Assembly: GCA_032622095.1 (NCBI GenBank)
Contig: CP136067.1
Span: forward strand, 79,078,705 to 79,142,704
Origin: Siphonodentalium dalli
Taxonomy: Eukaryota > Mollusca > Scaphopoda > Gadilida > Siphonodentaliidae
Length of the DNA stretch: 64,000 bases
Direction of reading: 5' to 3'
Part shown: piece after piece, positions 1 through 11,984 of the stretch
How positions within the stretch are numbered: the stretch's first letter is position 1
Layout of the letters: every line of letters starts with the position of its first letter
Notes under the pieces: generated by a model
The model's input: only the letters and a program-made list of their open reading frames with translations
Told to the model about the DNA's origin: nothing
The model's database searches: none
Translations under genes and position numbers: made by a program

Positions 1-215
1 ATAAATACGGTATTGTATATAAGTACGGTATTGAAAACAATTACGGTATTGTATATAAGTGCGGTATTGTATATAAGTACGGTATTGTATATAAGTATGA
101 TATTATATATAAGTACGGTGTTGTATATAAGTACGGTATTTTGTATAAGTACGGTATTGTATAAAAGTACGGTATTGTATATAAGTATTGTATTGTATAT
201 AAGTACTATTTATTA
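1..215. repeat. 18-bp minisatellite, block 1
   Basis: About 12 tandem copies of GTATTGTATATAAGTACG with few substitutions. Since 18 is a multiple of three, one frame stays open and reads YISTVL repeatedly; this is not a gene. The array probably continues left of the window. Confidence 0.95.
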
Positions 216-600
216 CATGATCCTACCTTTATTCCATTCAATAAACCCATTCTATAAATTGTGATATTAAACGTTCGTTTAATAACAGGAAATAGTGCCA
301 GGTGACCTCTGACTTCCGGTTTGTGGTTTCTTTACATTCCGTACGCTACGTCTCAAAATACTATGGCTTCCAATATAATTTCAACAAACTATAATGAATG
401 AAGAGTTTGAAAAGTTATGTCGTTAAATATACGCCATTAAATACTCCAAAGAGTCTTTATTTATATGGGACTATTTCTTTGCGCGTGCAAACAACGCAGA
501 GTTGTGTGAAACGTCATCGCATGCCTTATAGAAGTTGATGTTAGTTTCGCGTCCCATTTGTTGATTTAAGTATGTTTGTCGAGGTTTTGGATCATGTAAT

Positions 601-757
601 AAATAGAATCTACAACTCGTCCCAAGTTTATATCGGAATTTACAAAACTCGTCCAGTAAATTAGGTCTGGACCTCGCCAAAGGCTCGGTCCAGACCTAAT
701 TTACTGGACTCGTTTTGTAAATTTCGCTATAAACTGGGGACTCGTTGTAGATCCTCT
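601..757. repeat. imperfect hairpin (inverted repeat) between two minisatellite blocks
   Basis: Left arm 601-675 and right arm 685-757 are reverse complements with few mismatches; the core is GGTCTGGACC with its partner GGTCCAGACC around a ~10-bp loop. The right arm abuts the second minisatellite block. It resembles a small MITE or foldback unit; no target duplication is evident. Confidence 0.85.
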
Positions 758-1062
758 ATATTGTATATAAGTACGGTATTGTATATAAGTACGGCATTGT
801 ATATAAGTACGGTATTGTATATAAGTATATACTGTATTGTATATAAGTATGGTATTGTATATAAGTATGGTATTGCATATAAGTACGGTATTGTATATAA
901 GTATATACTGTATTGTATATAAGTACGGTATTGTATATAAGTACGGTATTGTATATAAGTACGGTACTGTATGTAAGTACGGTATTGTATATAAGTATGG
1001 TATTGTATATAAGAACGGTATTGTATATAAGTACGGTATTGTATATAAGTACGGTATTTCGT
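758..1062. repeat. 18-bp minisatellite, block 2
   Basis: About 17 copies of the same unit as in block 1, with occasional ATACT insertions. The minus-strand frames of 104-138 aa here are translations of the repeat. Confidence 0.95.
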
Positions 1063-3150
1063 GTATTCATTTAACTCTTTGATCATCGGAACTTGAAAAA
1101 GCGAGCAATTGTTACGTTTAATTTGAAGTTTGAAGGTTATCAATCGCTTTCAGAATATAATTCTTGAGAAACCCATGCAGTCTCACATATAAGAAAACAC
1201 ATAATAACATATATCCCAACCAAATTACAACACTTGAAACAATTCTTGGCTTTCATAAATAATATTTAATATATCACATCGCAGTAAACACGACATAAAT
1301 AGAATTTTACACGCGTAAACAAAATCGTATAGAGAACACATTCGCATTGAGACGTTGCGCGTCCATATAATCATTGAATTCTTGAGTTCTTCCCGGTTCA
1401 TTCGTGACACATCTTGATTCCAGTATTTCAATAAATCTGTTCTTGTCATCGTGGCAGTCTTGGCCCTCTGTTCCTCCTTGTGCGTGTCCTTGTTTTGTCA
1501 TACTGAAAACAAATAAAAAATGGTCTCAAATAAAATGTCCAAAACGTTGTAAAATTTCCAACACATGTGTCACATGTCGTATTGGCAAAACACCTCTCGA
1601 AACTTATTAATTGTCCTGGCGACGAAAGTATATATAAATATATACCAGACATGAACACAAGACGCATGCACGCATATAGGGTAACAGCTAGATATATAAC
1701 AACAAACCTGTGATGCATGATTGTGTCTTCCAAATCAGTAAGAGCACCACAGCCCAGTTTTATAATGATCTCCCCTTATATAGAAATGGAACAGATGGCC
1801 CCTTAAAACGTTGACCTTTGTCGCAAAACCAATCTCTTGAAGATATTCACGTGCATGCATTGTTAGTTGCCCCCAACTGGACAGAGCCATGCAAGTGTGT
1901 GTATTCATGTACCTGAATCAAGTGTAATTGTATAAATATGAAGAAAGGTGTTTCCCACATTTATGTTCGAAAAACCTATGTCTTTGTCTATGGACTTTGG
2001 AGTATCTCTGGGCTTTCGTTCTCAAATAAAGGCTCTTTAATAGCATACAAATCTCAATGATGAATATTTGTGTGTGGTCATGAATCACGAACTTACATTT
2101 CTCAAGTGTGTATACGATACTGTATACTCTAAATGAAGATCGCCTCGAATATATCAACGGGTTTGGAGGAATTTGATATCATATTAATGTCACGATGCAT
2201 TGTATTATCATTGTTCAGACTTCACCAGACGTTACATCAAAGGCAAACCAATGCTCGTGAGACGGTCCGATGTACACGATAGCTTAGCGAGATATCGCAG
2301 TTTGAATAATGGCGTGAAATAAATATCCGTAAGTTTCGTGTGTGAAAATGCAATGGGGCACAGGTTTTGTGTCAACGTCGGGTGACGAATTAAAATTTCC
2401 CTTCAAGGCCGTCCGCGGTAATATTGAGTTGCAGCGAGTCTGGAAAACCCCTCTTTAATAGTGTCACATATGTTAAATCAGACCCGTTAGTTGCACTCCT
2501 ATACCTGGATCAGCCTGGTCTCGTATTTTTTCAAGACAATCGCCCTGGGGGTAGCGACAAAAAGGAGGGGGGGGGGGTCCTGTCTTAACCTCGGTTATAA
2601 CAAACAGAAAATGTTAAATTTAAACAAAGCCATAATCCAATTTTTTTCTTCGAGTTATATAGACAATTTAGGTGGCGGTAGGTGACTCAGTTTATACCTT
2701 CCCATTATATATATAGAGAGAGGGTGCACTGTCTTTTCTGAAATATCGTTAATGCAGAATTTCACATAAAGATAATTCATAAGTCTAAATATATATAGGG
2801 TTCCATATTTTGAACATGCAGCTAACCTTCGAAGAAAAATTTAAATGAAATCCTATTGGTGTATATATATAAGGCCCTAATGACAATAATAACAAAACAT
2901 GTATAGCTAATATATAGCGACTTGACTTGAAACATATATGTAATTTGCACATCGAACACTCAGTGACACTGGTTAGATTATTACTATTTCAAGCATAAAT
3001 TAGAACGATATTTGTGGCTGACATTTTGGTCAATATATAGTATACGAGGACAATTAAGGCTCCTTACGGTGATTATCGACTTTTATGGAAAGGAATTTAT
3101 ATATAAGTGTTGTCACTTTCAAACACAATTTCCTGTTGTAATCCGGAGTT
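1063..3150. other. no recognisable gene
   Basis: AT-rich sequence with short chance frames only. A run of 13 G is at 2565-2577. No motif-bearing peptide, RNA gene or transposon terminus was recognised. Confidence 0.5.
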
Positions 3151-3155
3151 TTAAA

Positions 3156-3335
3156 TGTACACAATCCGATTCGATGCTCCCCATATCATCAGATTCCAAC
3201 AACAACATTTCTTGAAATGTCGCTTCAGTTATCAGTAATTGCTAAAAAAAAAATAATGATAACCACTGTCAACTATAGTATAAAATTGCATAATATATAT
3301 ATATATCAACATTTTGTTCAACGCAATTTGGTATC
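3156..3335. repeat. dispersed repeat R1 (copy also at 43510-43690)
   Basis: Shares CAATCCGATTCGAT, CCCCATATCATCAGATTCC, AACCACTGTCAACTATAG and ATCAACATT in the same order with 43510-43690, so both are copies of one non-coding repeat. Confidence 0.8.
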
Positions 3336-3439
3336 GAGAGTATGTCGGTCGGCATTCGTCTAATATTTGCCGGGCCGCCAAATAGTCCACGTGGTGAAAA
3401 TTAACAAACTTCAAACATCGATATATGATGGTGCGCATG

Positions 3440-3590
3440 AGTGTGTGTCTATGCCTGCGTAAATGTCTGTCCACCCGTCCGTCTGTCCATGTATGTATAT
3501 ATGTTCGCCTGCATGTATCCGCATACCTGCCAATCGACATGTCTGTCTGCGTATATGTACATTGCATGTCTGTCGCTCTGAATTTGATTT
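3440..3590. repeat. degenerate TGTCTG/CCGT low-complexity tract
   Basis: Irregular repeats of TGTCTG, CCGTCC and TATATG. Overlapping Cys/His-rich frames in both strands arise from this composition and are not genes. Confidence 0.6.
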
Positions 3591-3734
3591 CTGTCTGACT
3601 ATGTATTCATTTTTATATGTCCTCTTCACTTGTTCATCCCACTTGTGTAAATATTTGAATTATGATGTATAATGTTTGCTCATAAGCTCTTCGTGTAACG
3701 GAGGTTAATAAAATATATATATATAAAATATTCT

Positions 3735-3800
3735 TTACCCTCGAAGCCAAAGAAATGGTAATTTAGGAGCGTTAATTCGGATTATGCATCTTTAATATCT
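3735..3800. repeat. fragment of dispersed repeat R2
   Basis: GAAGCCAAAGAAATGGTAAT...GGATTATGCATCTTTAAT matches 57069-57122 and, less well, 43902-43960. Confidence 0.65.
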
Positions 3801-3905
3801 CAGTTACAAACTAAATAGAAGTAGTTGAGATATTATACATATACAAATGCATTCCCGCGAGCACGGATTTATTTTATTGGCACTAAGTATATTTATTTTG
3901 TTTAA

Positions 3906-4192
3906 TTAACCCTTTCAGTGCCAGGGGCCGATCTCATCGGCCCTAATTTACGGTCTGTAAAATCGGTCCTAAAAAAATAAAAATAAAAAAAAAAGAATAT
4001 AAGAACAAATTATTAAAATTGTAAAAAAAAAATTAAAAATAATAACAAATGATGAAAAATTGTTAGGCCAATGCATTCTCTTATATATATATATGGGAGG
4101 CGACCTATGGTCGACTCGCATATATAAGAGAATGCATTGGCACAGGGTATATGGGTTGATACAAAAATCGGACTTGGCACTGAAAGGGTTAA
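3906..4192. mobile_element. piggyBac-like MITE, 287 bp
   Basis: Bounded by TTAA on both sides with terminal inverted repeats TTAACCCTTTCAGTGCCA and TGGCACTGAAAGGGTTAA. TTAA target duplication with CCC-starting ends is the piggyBac signature. It contains a 73-bp palindrome at 4068-4140 and no transposase, so it is non-autonomous. Confidence 0.85.
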
Positions 4193-5323
4193 GGTGGTAC
4201 CGAGATTGCTTGTTTCACCGTTAGTATAGCCATGGCAAATTTTCCAAAAACTATATCTTCAATAAATAAGCTTAGCCACATCTTCAAACCAGTGGATTCA
4301 TTGAAAAGCTATATATACAGAGCACTTAGCTAGTGAAAGCATTGGTTTATTTTGTCGGACAAGATACATTGTGTGCAATTTGGACATTTCAAGAATAGTT
4401 CCTGGTTTTCAAGACAAAAACCATCTCCTACCAAAATGAATCTATATGACGTATTGAAGTAATATACCAATGAGTGTACTGGATAACAAATTAGCTTTCA
4501 GCTGTTCGTAATGTGCATGATGATTCAACTCAATATCAGTTTAATTTAGTTTTATTTTTAATGCAGTTTAAAACTTGCCACATCACATTACTGACTCGAG
4601 AATTGAATTTAGACAGCACCTATAATAGTTTCGAAAATATGTCCAGTTAACTGTGAATGCAGTTAAGTGGCATCAAGTCTTTAATTTATAGAGCTGTGTG
4701 GAACTGAGATTTCTGTGGGTGCGAAAATTTATTACCCCAGTGCCATCATATAAATATACTTTAATTACCAAAAAGTAATATCATTTGGCAATGGGATCAG
4801 GTGACAAGTGTGTACAACAACCACGTGGTTAATGCATAAAGGTGCATTGTTATTAATTGATTTCTGAACCATACAGCTTCCGACCAGGAACCACACTATA
4901 GGAAATTTATTCAAATGACACTTTTGTTTGTTAAAATAACGTACCTGTCGATCACGGAGACTGTAAATCACAGAGCTGATGCAGCTATAGGCCTCATTGT
5001 GGTTATCTTGTATTTCTGCAGTCCCTTTCACAAGGCAGTCGTTTCTCGCGCCTAGACACCCTCTTATCGCAGTTTCTGGCCTTTTGTGGATGACGTATCG
5101 GGTACAAACTGGAACCATCATGTCTTGTTTTGAGTCATAAATCGACTAGAAACACAATTGTCTGTAGAAGTCTCCTTGAATTCAGTGAATCCGTTACTGT
5201 CATTTTAAACTGAACGTCGATTTTAAACTGAACGTCACCGACGCGCAGCGAATACATTTATGCAACCATTATATAAAATAGTTATCACAGAACCATGCAG
5301 CCTGATATTTGTAAGTCATAGAA
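4193..5323. other. engrailed 3' flank / probable 3'UTR
   Basis: Between the MITE and the engrailed stop. Minus-strand AATAAA at 4911-4906 is a candidate polyadenylation signal. TTTTAAACTGAACGTC is directly duplicated at 5203-5236. The 118-aa minus frame at 4765-5121 has no recognisable domain and probably lies in or near the 3'UTR. Confidence 0.45.
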
Positions 5324-5646
5324 CTAATTGCCCTCTTCGCGCACTGTTATTGTCGTGTGGTTGTATAATCCTTGTGCCAACAAATGCTGGGCCAAGTCAT
5401 GGCTTCCTCCATTTGATTTTTTCAGCTTCGCTCTTTTGTTCTGGAACCAAATTTTGATTTGTGTTTCCGATAGATCGAGCGACATACTCAAGCTACGCCT
5501 CCTCTGCTCTGTGAGGTATCTGTTCGATTCGAACTCTATTTGAAGTTTGTCCAGCTGTTCGTTAGAGAATGCCGTTCTTGGTCTTTTGTCATCTGGACTA
5601 CTACTAGTACTCTTGTTCTTCTTTCTGATCTTTCTTGATCGTGGAC
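5324..5646 (-). CDS. en: engrailed homeobox protein, exon 2 (EH3, homeodomain, EH5, stop)
   Basis: Second and last coding exon, residues 134-240. It starts after acceptor TCAACAG and completes the split Gly codon (G|GT), giving [12 protein letters not shown] across the junction as in other Engrailed proteins (EH3). The homeodomain spans residues 153-212: it starts DKRPRTAF, contains [11 protein letters not shown] in helix 2, and helix 3 carries [12 protein letters not shown] with Trp48, Phe49, Gln50 and Asn51 intact. EH5 follows (residues 213-235) with [15 protein letters not shown], the Engrailed-specific tail. Translation ends VREEGN then TAG at 5326-5324. At 240 aa the whole protein is short for the family, mainly because the N-terminal region is compact. 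Homeodomain positions such as LDKLQIEF and [10 protein letters not shown] are divergent, but all class-defining residues are kept. A minus-strand AATAAA at 4911-4906 could end a ~415-nt 3'UTR. Confidence 0.97.
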
Positions 5647-7522
5647 CTGTTGATATTGAAGAAAATCATGACGTTACTATTAACCTCTGCTGTACATTTG
5701 GTTTATACCAATCGAACTCGCCATATAAACAGGCCGTATGTATGTTTTGTCCGCGGACATTAGATATATACCTTTCGCATTATGAACGACGACAGATAAA
5801 TATTACGAATAGGGTATACGTATACGCCACTAGAATTTGTGTTCTTTCTATTCGTTCTCGTTTTTCCATATTCGTTTTTACAATTACGATTTCGGATTTT
5901 CAACAAAACACTCACAAATATATCATATAGTAAAAAGTTCGCGATCGTTAGTTCCCAGCTCCTCAATGTTGGAGATGATTCTGAAATTGCGTCCTTAAAT
6001 TGTGATCGCCATGTGGCCTTAATATTTACCTATTGGTGGTAATCAAATCGTTCGTCATCGTGAAACGCAAGCATCTTGCCAAACTCAAAGCGCTAAGCTA
6101 TTACCTGCATGGTAACAACACAATTATTGCGAGCATGCAGCAAAGACGATTTGTAGTCAATTCTGCGAAAAGGTTTTTGGACCGTCCGAAAAATATACGA
6201 ATACGATTAGTTAGCTTTTAACTTCGTCTGAATTCAAATGTGTCTATTATTATCCACGTATTTCACGAATGATGAAAATTGCGATCCTACAAACGTCCAT
6301 CCATCACAGAGACGTTTCACTGAGCTGTATCAAAATTCCAAAAATGAAGAGATAGTATATATGTATAGTTGTATAGTACACTCTCTTCGTCTTTATCTTG
6401 CTACATATGGATTTCCAATCATTCATTGTCATGTTGGGCTAATATGTTCAACAAGCAAACGATTAGGAAAACTACCCAACCGAAGGTAGTGTCCAGTTAT
6501 TAAATTGTTAAAGAATATAATAATGGACAGTGGAGAATGATCCCGCAGAAGGTCTGAATACGATAACCAGAACCAGATGTATTCTCAAATCATCGGACGT
6601 GTCCGCTATGACAGAGTATTATATGAGTACAGAAACTACGAAACAAATTTTAAATCAGTACAATATATCTGGCTGCATGACCATGCACAAGCAAGGGTGA
6701 TCACTTGCCCACATGGAAATCTGTAAAATTATTATCATCTAACAACAAAACTTTAAATACGTTTCGTAAGTGTGAGTACCATTGTTCGTAGTCTGTATTC
6801 GTGATATTTGTTGGCAACTGATAAACATGAATCCTAAGTTCTGGTCACATAAGGTGATACGCCCAATACGAAAATTATTATCTTAAACTAATCTGCATGC
6901 ATGGGATAGCGGAAATGTGTTATATAATGTTGGTTATATTTCAATATCTGTCACGCTGTTGTCACAGGAACATATTCCATGTCTCGGAAATAAAAAATCA
7001 AATAATATAGAACCACGTCTGCGAAAAAATTCGCTGTAATAAGTATCGAACCACCACTTTTAAATAAATATCAGCCCAACCGAGGCAAGATTAACATCAC
7101 AAAAAATCTCGAACATGATTCGAAATTGATTATATAGACAAACCCTAGGATAAGTACTTATAATTCCTTCAAGATATAACTACTTATAGATATATAATAC
7201 TTGCATGGGATCGGTAAGCCTCGGTTTTACGATAAAAACTGTATTTTTTGTTATTTTTTAGATATTCCTGAAAGATAATTCCCCGCTATAAAATAACCGA
7301 TGTTTCAGCGAAAATGTTGGAGTTGTTATTTCACGAAAACAGATTTCATTTGTATTCACAAATTTGAGGCCCGTCGGATTAATTTGCTAATTTTATCTAT
7401 TTTGTCTGAGATGTGATGTTACGTATGCTGTTGTTTTTAAATACATAAAACAGGAACAATGAAAATTAATACTAGAAATTATTTGAAGCGTTTATATCAG
7501 AATATTTGAAATATACACCCAC
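5647..7522 (-). other. en: engrailed intron
   Basis: Single coding intron of 1876 bp, donor GTGGGT and acceptor TCAACAG, phase 1. It holds only short chance reading frames and no transposon that I recognise, unlike the rest of the window. Conserved intronic enhancers cannot be judged without a second species. Confidence 0.9.
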
Positions 7523-7922
7523 CTGAAGAAGGACGATCGGAGTATCTGGTGCAGAAGACCCAGGCCGGCCACACTTTCTCGTTCTCTTCAGGAATCACTT
7601 GCCTTGGTTCCGAGTTCTCAGTTCCTGTCGGAGAAAGACTTCCATAAGAACTCGCCGGTGATGTTACCTGTCTGCTGGAGTCACATTTTTGTTTTGCAGG
7701 CGTGGTCGGAATCAGGGATATATTCATGTCATGTCTCTCCCGTTTCAAAGGATTTACCCCAAAGTTCGGTTTTAAAATCTCGGCGATAGAGAAGTTTGTC
7801 ATCTTCGATGTTGAATGTTGAACGTTCATTCCTCCGTCAAAATCCATCACGACTTCTCGCTTGATATTTGAATTATGTGACACATGGTGTTGTAGACGCC
7901 TCGATACGAGATCTAAAGCCAT
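7523..7922 (-). CDS. en: engrailed homeobox protein, exon 1 (EH1 and EH2 domains)
   Basis: First coding exon of an Engrailed transcription factor, a nuclear homeodomain repressor of segmentation, neural and (in molluscs) shell-field patterning. It encodes residues 1-133 plus one base. Residues 42-55 read TNFSIAEILKPNFG, matching EH1, the Groucho-binding repressor motif. Residues 118-134 read WPAWVFCTRYSDRPSSG, the EH2 hexapeptide-like motif that contacts Exd/Pbx. A Ser/Thr/Pro-rich linker lies between them. The start is the ATG at 7922-7920 (MALDL), with A at -3 and G at +4; the frame continues upstream without another ATG. A splice-acceptor-like ACACAG stands just before it, so a 5'UTR intron is possible. 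The exon ends TCAG|GTGGGT, phase 1, exactly after the EH2 SSG, where Engrailed genes normally carry an intron. The exon is open throughout and appears functional. Confidence 0.96.
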
Positions 7923-8034
7923 TCTGTGTATATATGAGTAATATCTTGTTAGTAAACAGCTCAACTGATTTATTCAATGTGAATCTATTTCGATAAATGA
8001 ACATTTCCAACAAATTCGCTAAATATATTCATTT

Positions 8035-8161
8035 GGGCGGAGCCAACGTGGTAGTTTCTGCGGTAATTACCTATGGGCGGAGCGTAGCTTTTTATTCCTC
8101 GAGGGCTGATCAAATATCTGTAGTCGCTGGAGAGCTGTTGGGTAATTAACATGATTAATTA
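8035..8161. promoter_or_regulatory. engrailed 5' flank with paired GC boxes and TAATTA sites
   Basis: About 115-240 bp upstream of the engrailed ATG lie two GGGCGGAGC motifs (GGGCGG at 8035-8040 and 8075-8080) and three palindromic TAATTA homeodomain cores (8064-8069, 8143-8148, 8156-8161). These are seen directly. Promoter or autoregulatory function is inference; TAATTA is not rare in AT-rich DNA. Confidence 0.35.
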
Positions 8162-8165
8162 CTTG

Positions 8166-10559
8166 AACCTGCCACTCTACCGAGTGGTGTTGATTTCGAA
8201 CGCAATTTACCTCATCTCGTTGCACAACTTCTATCAGCTGACGATTCATTTGGCGCTAATTGAAATTTTACTGTTCCACTGTATGTTGCTATTATGGTGT
8301 ATCCCAACTTTTCCATTTCGACTGAGGCAATAGTTCTAACTAAACTTCTGGGATAATACCGAACAACATTATCGCAATTCAAATCCAGATGTGTCCTTAC
8401 ATGTCATTTTCTGCACGCAAAATGAACTTATTAACCATACGTATGCCGTATGGTTGAATTTGGTCAAGGGGGGGGGTATTTTTTTCCCCGACTATGGTAC
8501 AACCGCGAATCTGCGAACGCGGTACAACATAACGCCTGTTATCCACGTTACAAAACGAGCAATATATAGAAGCACAGGATTTATTTATTTTTATCGTTTT
8601 ATCCACATTTGGACCCGTCCATCGAAATGAGGGTTCTGCGCAAAACAATGGTACAATAACATCGATTAAAATAATAAAAATTTCAATCTTTATTCCGATT
8701 CTCGTCTTGGTCGGTGCTCAGATTCATTTAATCTTATAGTACATCAAGAAAATTCTAGTTTAGTAATACGTATTACCTCATGCTCCCACTTAACCAGCTA
8801 CAAACGATAACATGCGACAATAGGTAGAGCATAAAGTGAAGAAGGAACACCAGTTATATATGGAGAAATAGAAATGCGAAAACCGAACGGGAAGCACCAA
8901 ACTAATTACGGGTTCGAGTCTTTCGACATCCAAAATGTGGTCTTTCATTGTACATGTAAATCACTTCCACTCCTCTGTTCAGTCGACAAATACCATGTTG
9001 TGCATGGTATTTTTTTAATGCGCTGAAACACAAGTTAATTCTTATTGAATGTTATACTGATTAAGATTGTTTAGTTTTCAGGCCCTTTCCAATTACAACG
9101 TTGATTGATGGTCCCTAATTATCAAAAACTTGGCCAAAATTATCTTCCATTTTAAACGTGAATGCAATGCCACGCATCCAATGTTAGCGTACAGGCAATA
9201 TCCATCACTGCCCATGCAACCAGTCACACGTGCATTTCAACGGTCGGATGTAGCAGGGGGAAAAAAAGATAAGCGACCTTGTCCAAGGGTCACGGTTGGG
9301 CTCGAAATTCCAAGAGCGCGAAATCAACGTTCACATTCCATGGATATCACACCAACCACTGCTATGGAAAGAATACCGTCTAGAAGGAATAGGCACTGTT
9401 GTGGCGAAATGTTGAAACCGAAATTTCACCTCGGGTCAATATCCTGAAGGTTCTATAAGGTGTCATACACAAGGACTGTTTGCTGCCATCAAATTAATGA
9501 AACATATATGCCTATCTTGTCTCATGTCTTAACACTTATGTCTTATCTTACGGAATTGAAATTGAATTTAAATTTCGGTTTCTCAGAACTAGAAATCATA
9601 TTCTGCATCATAGATTTGAGGAAATATATCGATTGATAGAAGTTTTAGTTCTAGTATAACATTTGGTGTGACGGTCAGAGATCAAATGAACCACCTTAAC
9701 TTGTGTTCCAATGTCTGGATTCAATGATTTAACGTGCATTGCTCTCCGAAACTATACTTTGTGAACATCAATTCATAGCCACAAACAAAACCAGCTATAT
9801 GGCTTGCTCTAAGAAATTTCATTGAGATGTTTCAGCTCAACGTCAAAGTTGAAAGCGGCTGACCATTTCCCTGTATCGTGATACATATACTGCATGTATC
9901 AGAGTATCGTTAACTTAGTTTCAAAGGTCAAACTCTTTCTAAAAAAATAAAAGCTTGACAAATGGGTTAAATCACTTATAATTTGTGGTCTTCTTTCGGT
10001 AAGTTGTTTGAAGTATACGGTATAAAAACTAAATGACTCCAAAGAAGTCCAACTATTTTACGAGGAGACAGCTATTATCGCCTCAGTATTAATTATCTCT
10101 CTTTGAATAAGTCCGGTCGTATATAACGATATGTACGCAAACGGCGATACAATGTAGCAAAGAACCCCCAACTGGGAACAACTACAATTTGCTTATAGCC
10201 GTGCTGTGAATTGGCTAATAAGTATAAATATGTTACGGACTCAAATGCCGCTCTTTGTCGTTTAATTTATAGGAATTTAATTATCTTAGAATTGAAAAAC
10301 ATAGTTTCAAACGGAATCACGCGAAGGTCGTGTCTTTTTGTGTCGATAAAACACTTTATCAAATAAACCGGCATGCGCGATATTATCCGCATAACAAAGC
10401 CCGACAAATGTTCTGTCGTTACAATGTTTGAGGGGAACACTGGTCACAGCATATGGTCGCCGACCCCTCGCCACAGAGGCTGTTCTGACATCTATAGAGT
10501 CACAAATTTAACATTTGTTAAATATATATATATAATTTAGTTTACATCACAAGTGGCAG
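8166..10559. other. intergenic, no recognisable gene
   Basis: Upstream flank of engrailed. A run of nine G at 8468-8476, short AT-rich tracts and chance frames. The 105-aa plus frame at 9130-9447 has no motif I recognise. Confidence 0.5.
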
Positions 10560-10574
10560 ATGTACTATATAATC

Positions 10575-11010
10575 TGTCGAAATGGAATGGAATGGAAATT
10601 TATTTAAAACTTGGTCGACTGAAATTTCGCTAATGATTGGGAAAAACGGTTGTCTTCCAGCACAATTAATTGTTCAACTGACGCTTCCCCATCACCTTCA
10701 AATAACTGTCAATATTTGAATGTGCAATCGCCTTGATCCAAACTACTGATATATAACAAGAGCATCGCTTGGGCGTGACAAAATCAGCCCGTGGTAATTG
10801 TAACAAATTTAAAGGGCCATAACTCTGGCGAAATTTGGCGGGCGGAAGCCGAATTATAGACCTGTATTTTGTGCTAGTAAACAAACATACCAAATTTCAT
10901 TCCATTCACATGCAGTTGAGACTATCTATACAGTTATCATCCGGAATTCAAAAGCGAACGGACAGACGAACGAAAGGTCGGATCAATTATAACATAAAAA
11001 GTTCCATTTT
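10575..11010. repeat. dispersed repeat with GGACAGACGAACG-type end
   Basis: Contains CCATAACTCTGGCGAAATTT, CCAAATTTCATTCCATT and GCGAACGGACAGACGAACG, a composition typical of abundant dispersed repeats in marine invertebrates. The frames on both strands are repeat-derived. Confidence 0.5.
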
Positions 11011-11439
11011 TTTAACGGGTGTAAGAAAATGGAAGGCACATAGCTCTGCCATTCCGAAGTATATCACTATATTATGTGCAAAAGATAGTCTTCTGTGTAT
11101 ATATCTTTATTAATATATATTGTTCTTTCATTGATAAAGAGTTGAAAGGTATATATATAGTATATAAAAGCTAGCAGATATATAGATACTCACACGCATT
11201 AAGGCGACTCAAAATATATTCAAGGCTTCAAGCCTCAAATTATATATAGCTATAATATAGCTGTTGTTCGAGTTTGTCACTTTTCCGGAGATATACACTC
11301 AGTGCTTATACACAGAATGCATGCATTGCAAAGACTTATTTGGGGTGTTCTATATCGTGAAAACGTTCTGGTTTTTTATTGCACATTTTCGATTGATAAA
11401 TTCCCTAATTACAACAGTATATTCTATAGTGTTATTGGT

Positions 11440-11765
11440 TACTGTAGCTGAAACAGGCTCCCAACGGGAGCCTTTATTCGGCGTCGGAGGGGCCTTGATC
11501 TTTTAAACATTTAATAAAAAAAAAAATTCAAAATTAAATTCAAAATCAAATAAATAACTCCTTGCTCAATTTAACAAACATTTTTTAAATAAAATTTTCT
11601 TTTTATGACATTAATATTTTGATAAGCTAACGCAGTTATAACATCCGCCATGCAGGGTACCCTGAGTCACCACACCAAATTGGTTGAAATCGGATCCAGT
11701 CGTCTGGTAGAAAAATCGCGAACAGACAGATAGACAGATCCTACTATTTTATATGTAGATTGGAG
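11440..11765. repeat. dispersed repeat, SINE/LINE-3'-end-like
   Basis: Starts near a hairpin GGCTCCC-AAC-GGGAGCC (11457-11473) and ends with CAAATTGGTTGAAATCGG and GCGAACAGACAGATAGACAG, a widespread invertebrate repeat end. Confidence 0.5.
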
Positions 11766-11984
11766 CGGTGAAATACGGGATTGATTCTTGCAATATATTT
11801 GAAGACTAATTTCGGGCAAATGTCAGTTGTGTAATAACTTACAGAATTATATAAATATCATGCTCTGCGTATGTATATACACACTGAAGTATATGCGTTT
11901 TGTATTTGGTTGTTTTTTCATATTTGGCACACAAAACAACCCGCTACGACGAATTGTCTGTAAACTTACCAAGAAAAGTTGTAA

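Noticed and set aside
727-1143. 104-138-aa Tyr/Ile-rich frames
   Set aside because: They are translations of an 18-bp minisatellite, whose unit length keeps a frame open.
3411-3672. Cys-rich peptide frames on both strands
   Set aside because: They arise from TGTCTG/CCGTCC low-complexity sequence; there is no signal peptide or spaced Cys scaffold.
4765-5121. 118-aa minus frame downstream of engrailed
   Set aside because: It lies where the engrailed 3'UTR is expected and shows no domain.
8900-8930. GGGTTCGAGTC resembling a tRNA B box
   Set aside because: No matching A box, acceptor stem or cloverleaf could be built around it.
11457-11480. GGCTCCC-AAC-GGGAGCC hairpin followed by TTTATT, like a bacterial Rho-independent terminator
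   Set aside because: The context is animal DNA with spliced genes; the hairpin lies in a dispersed repeat.
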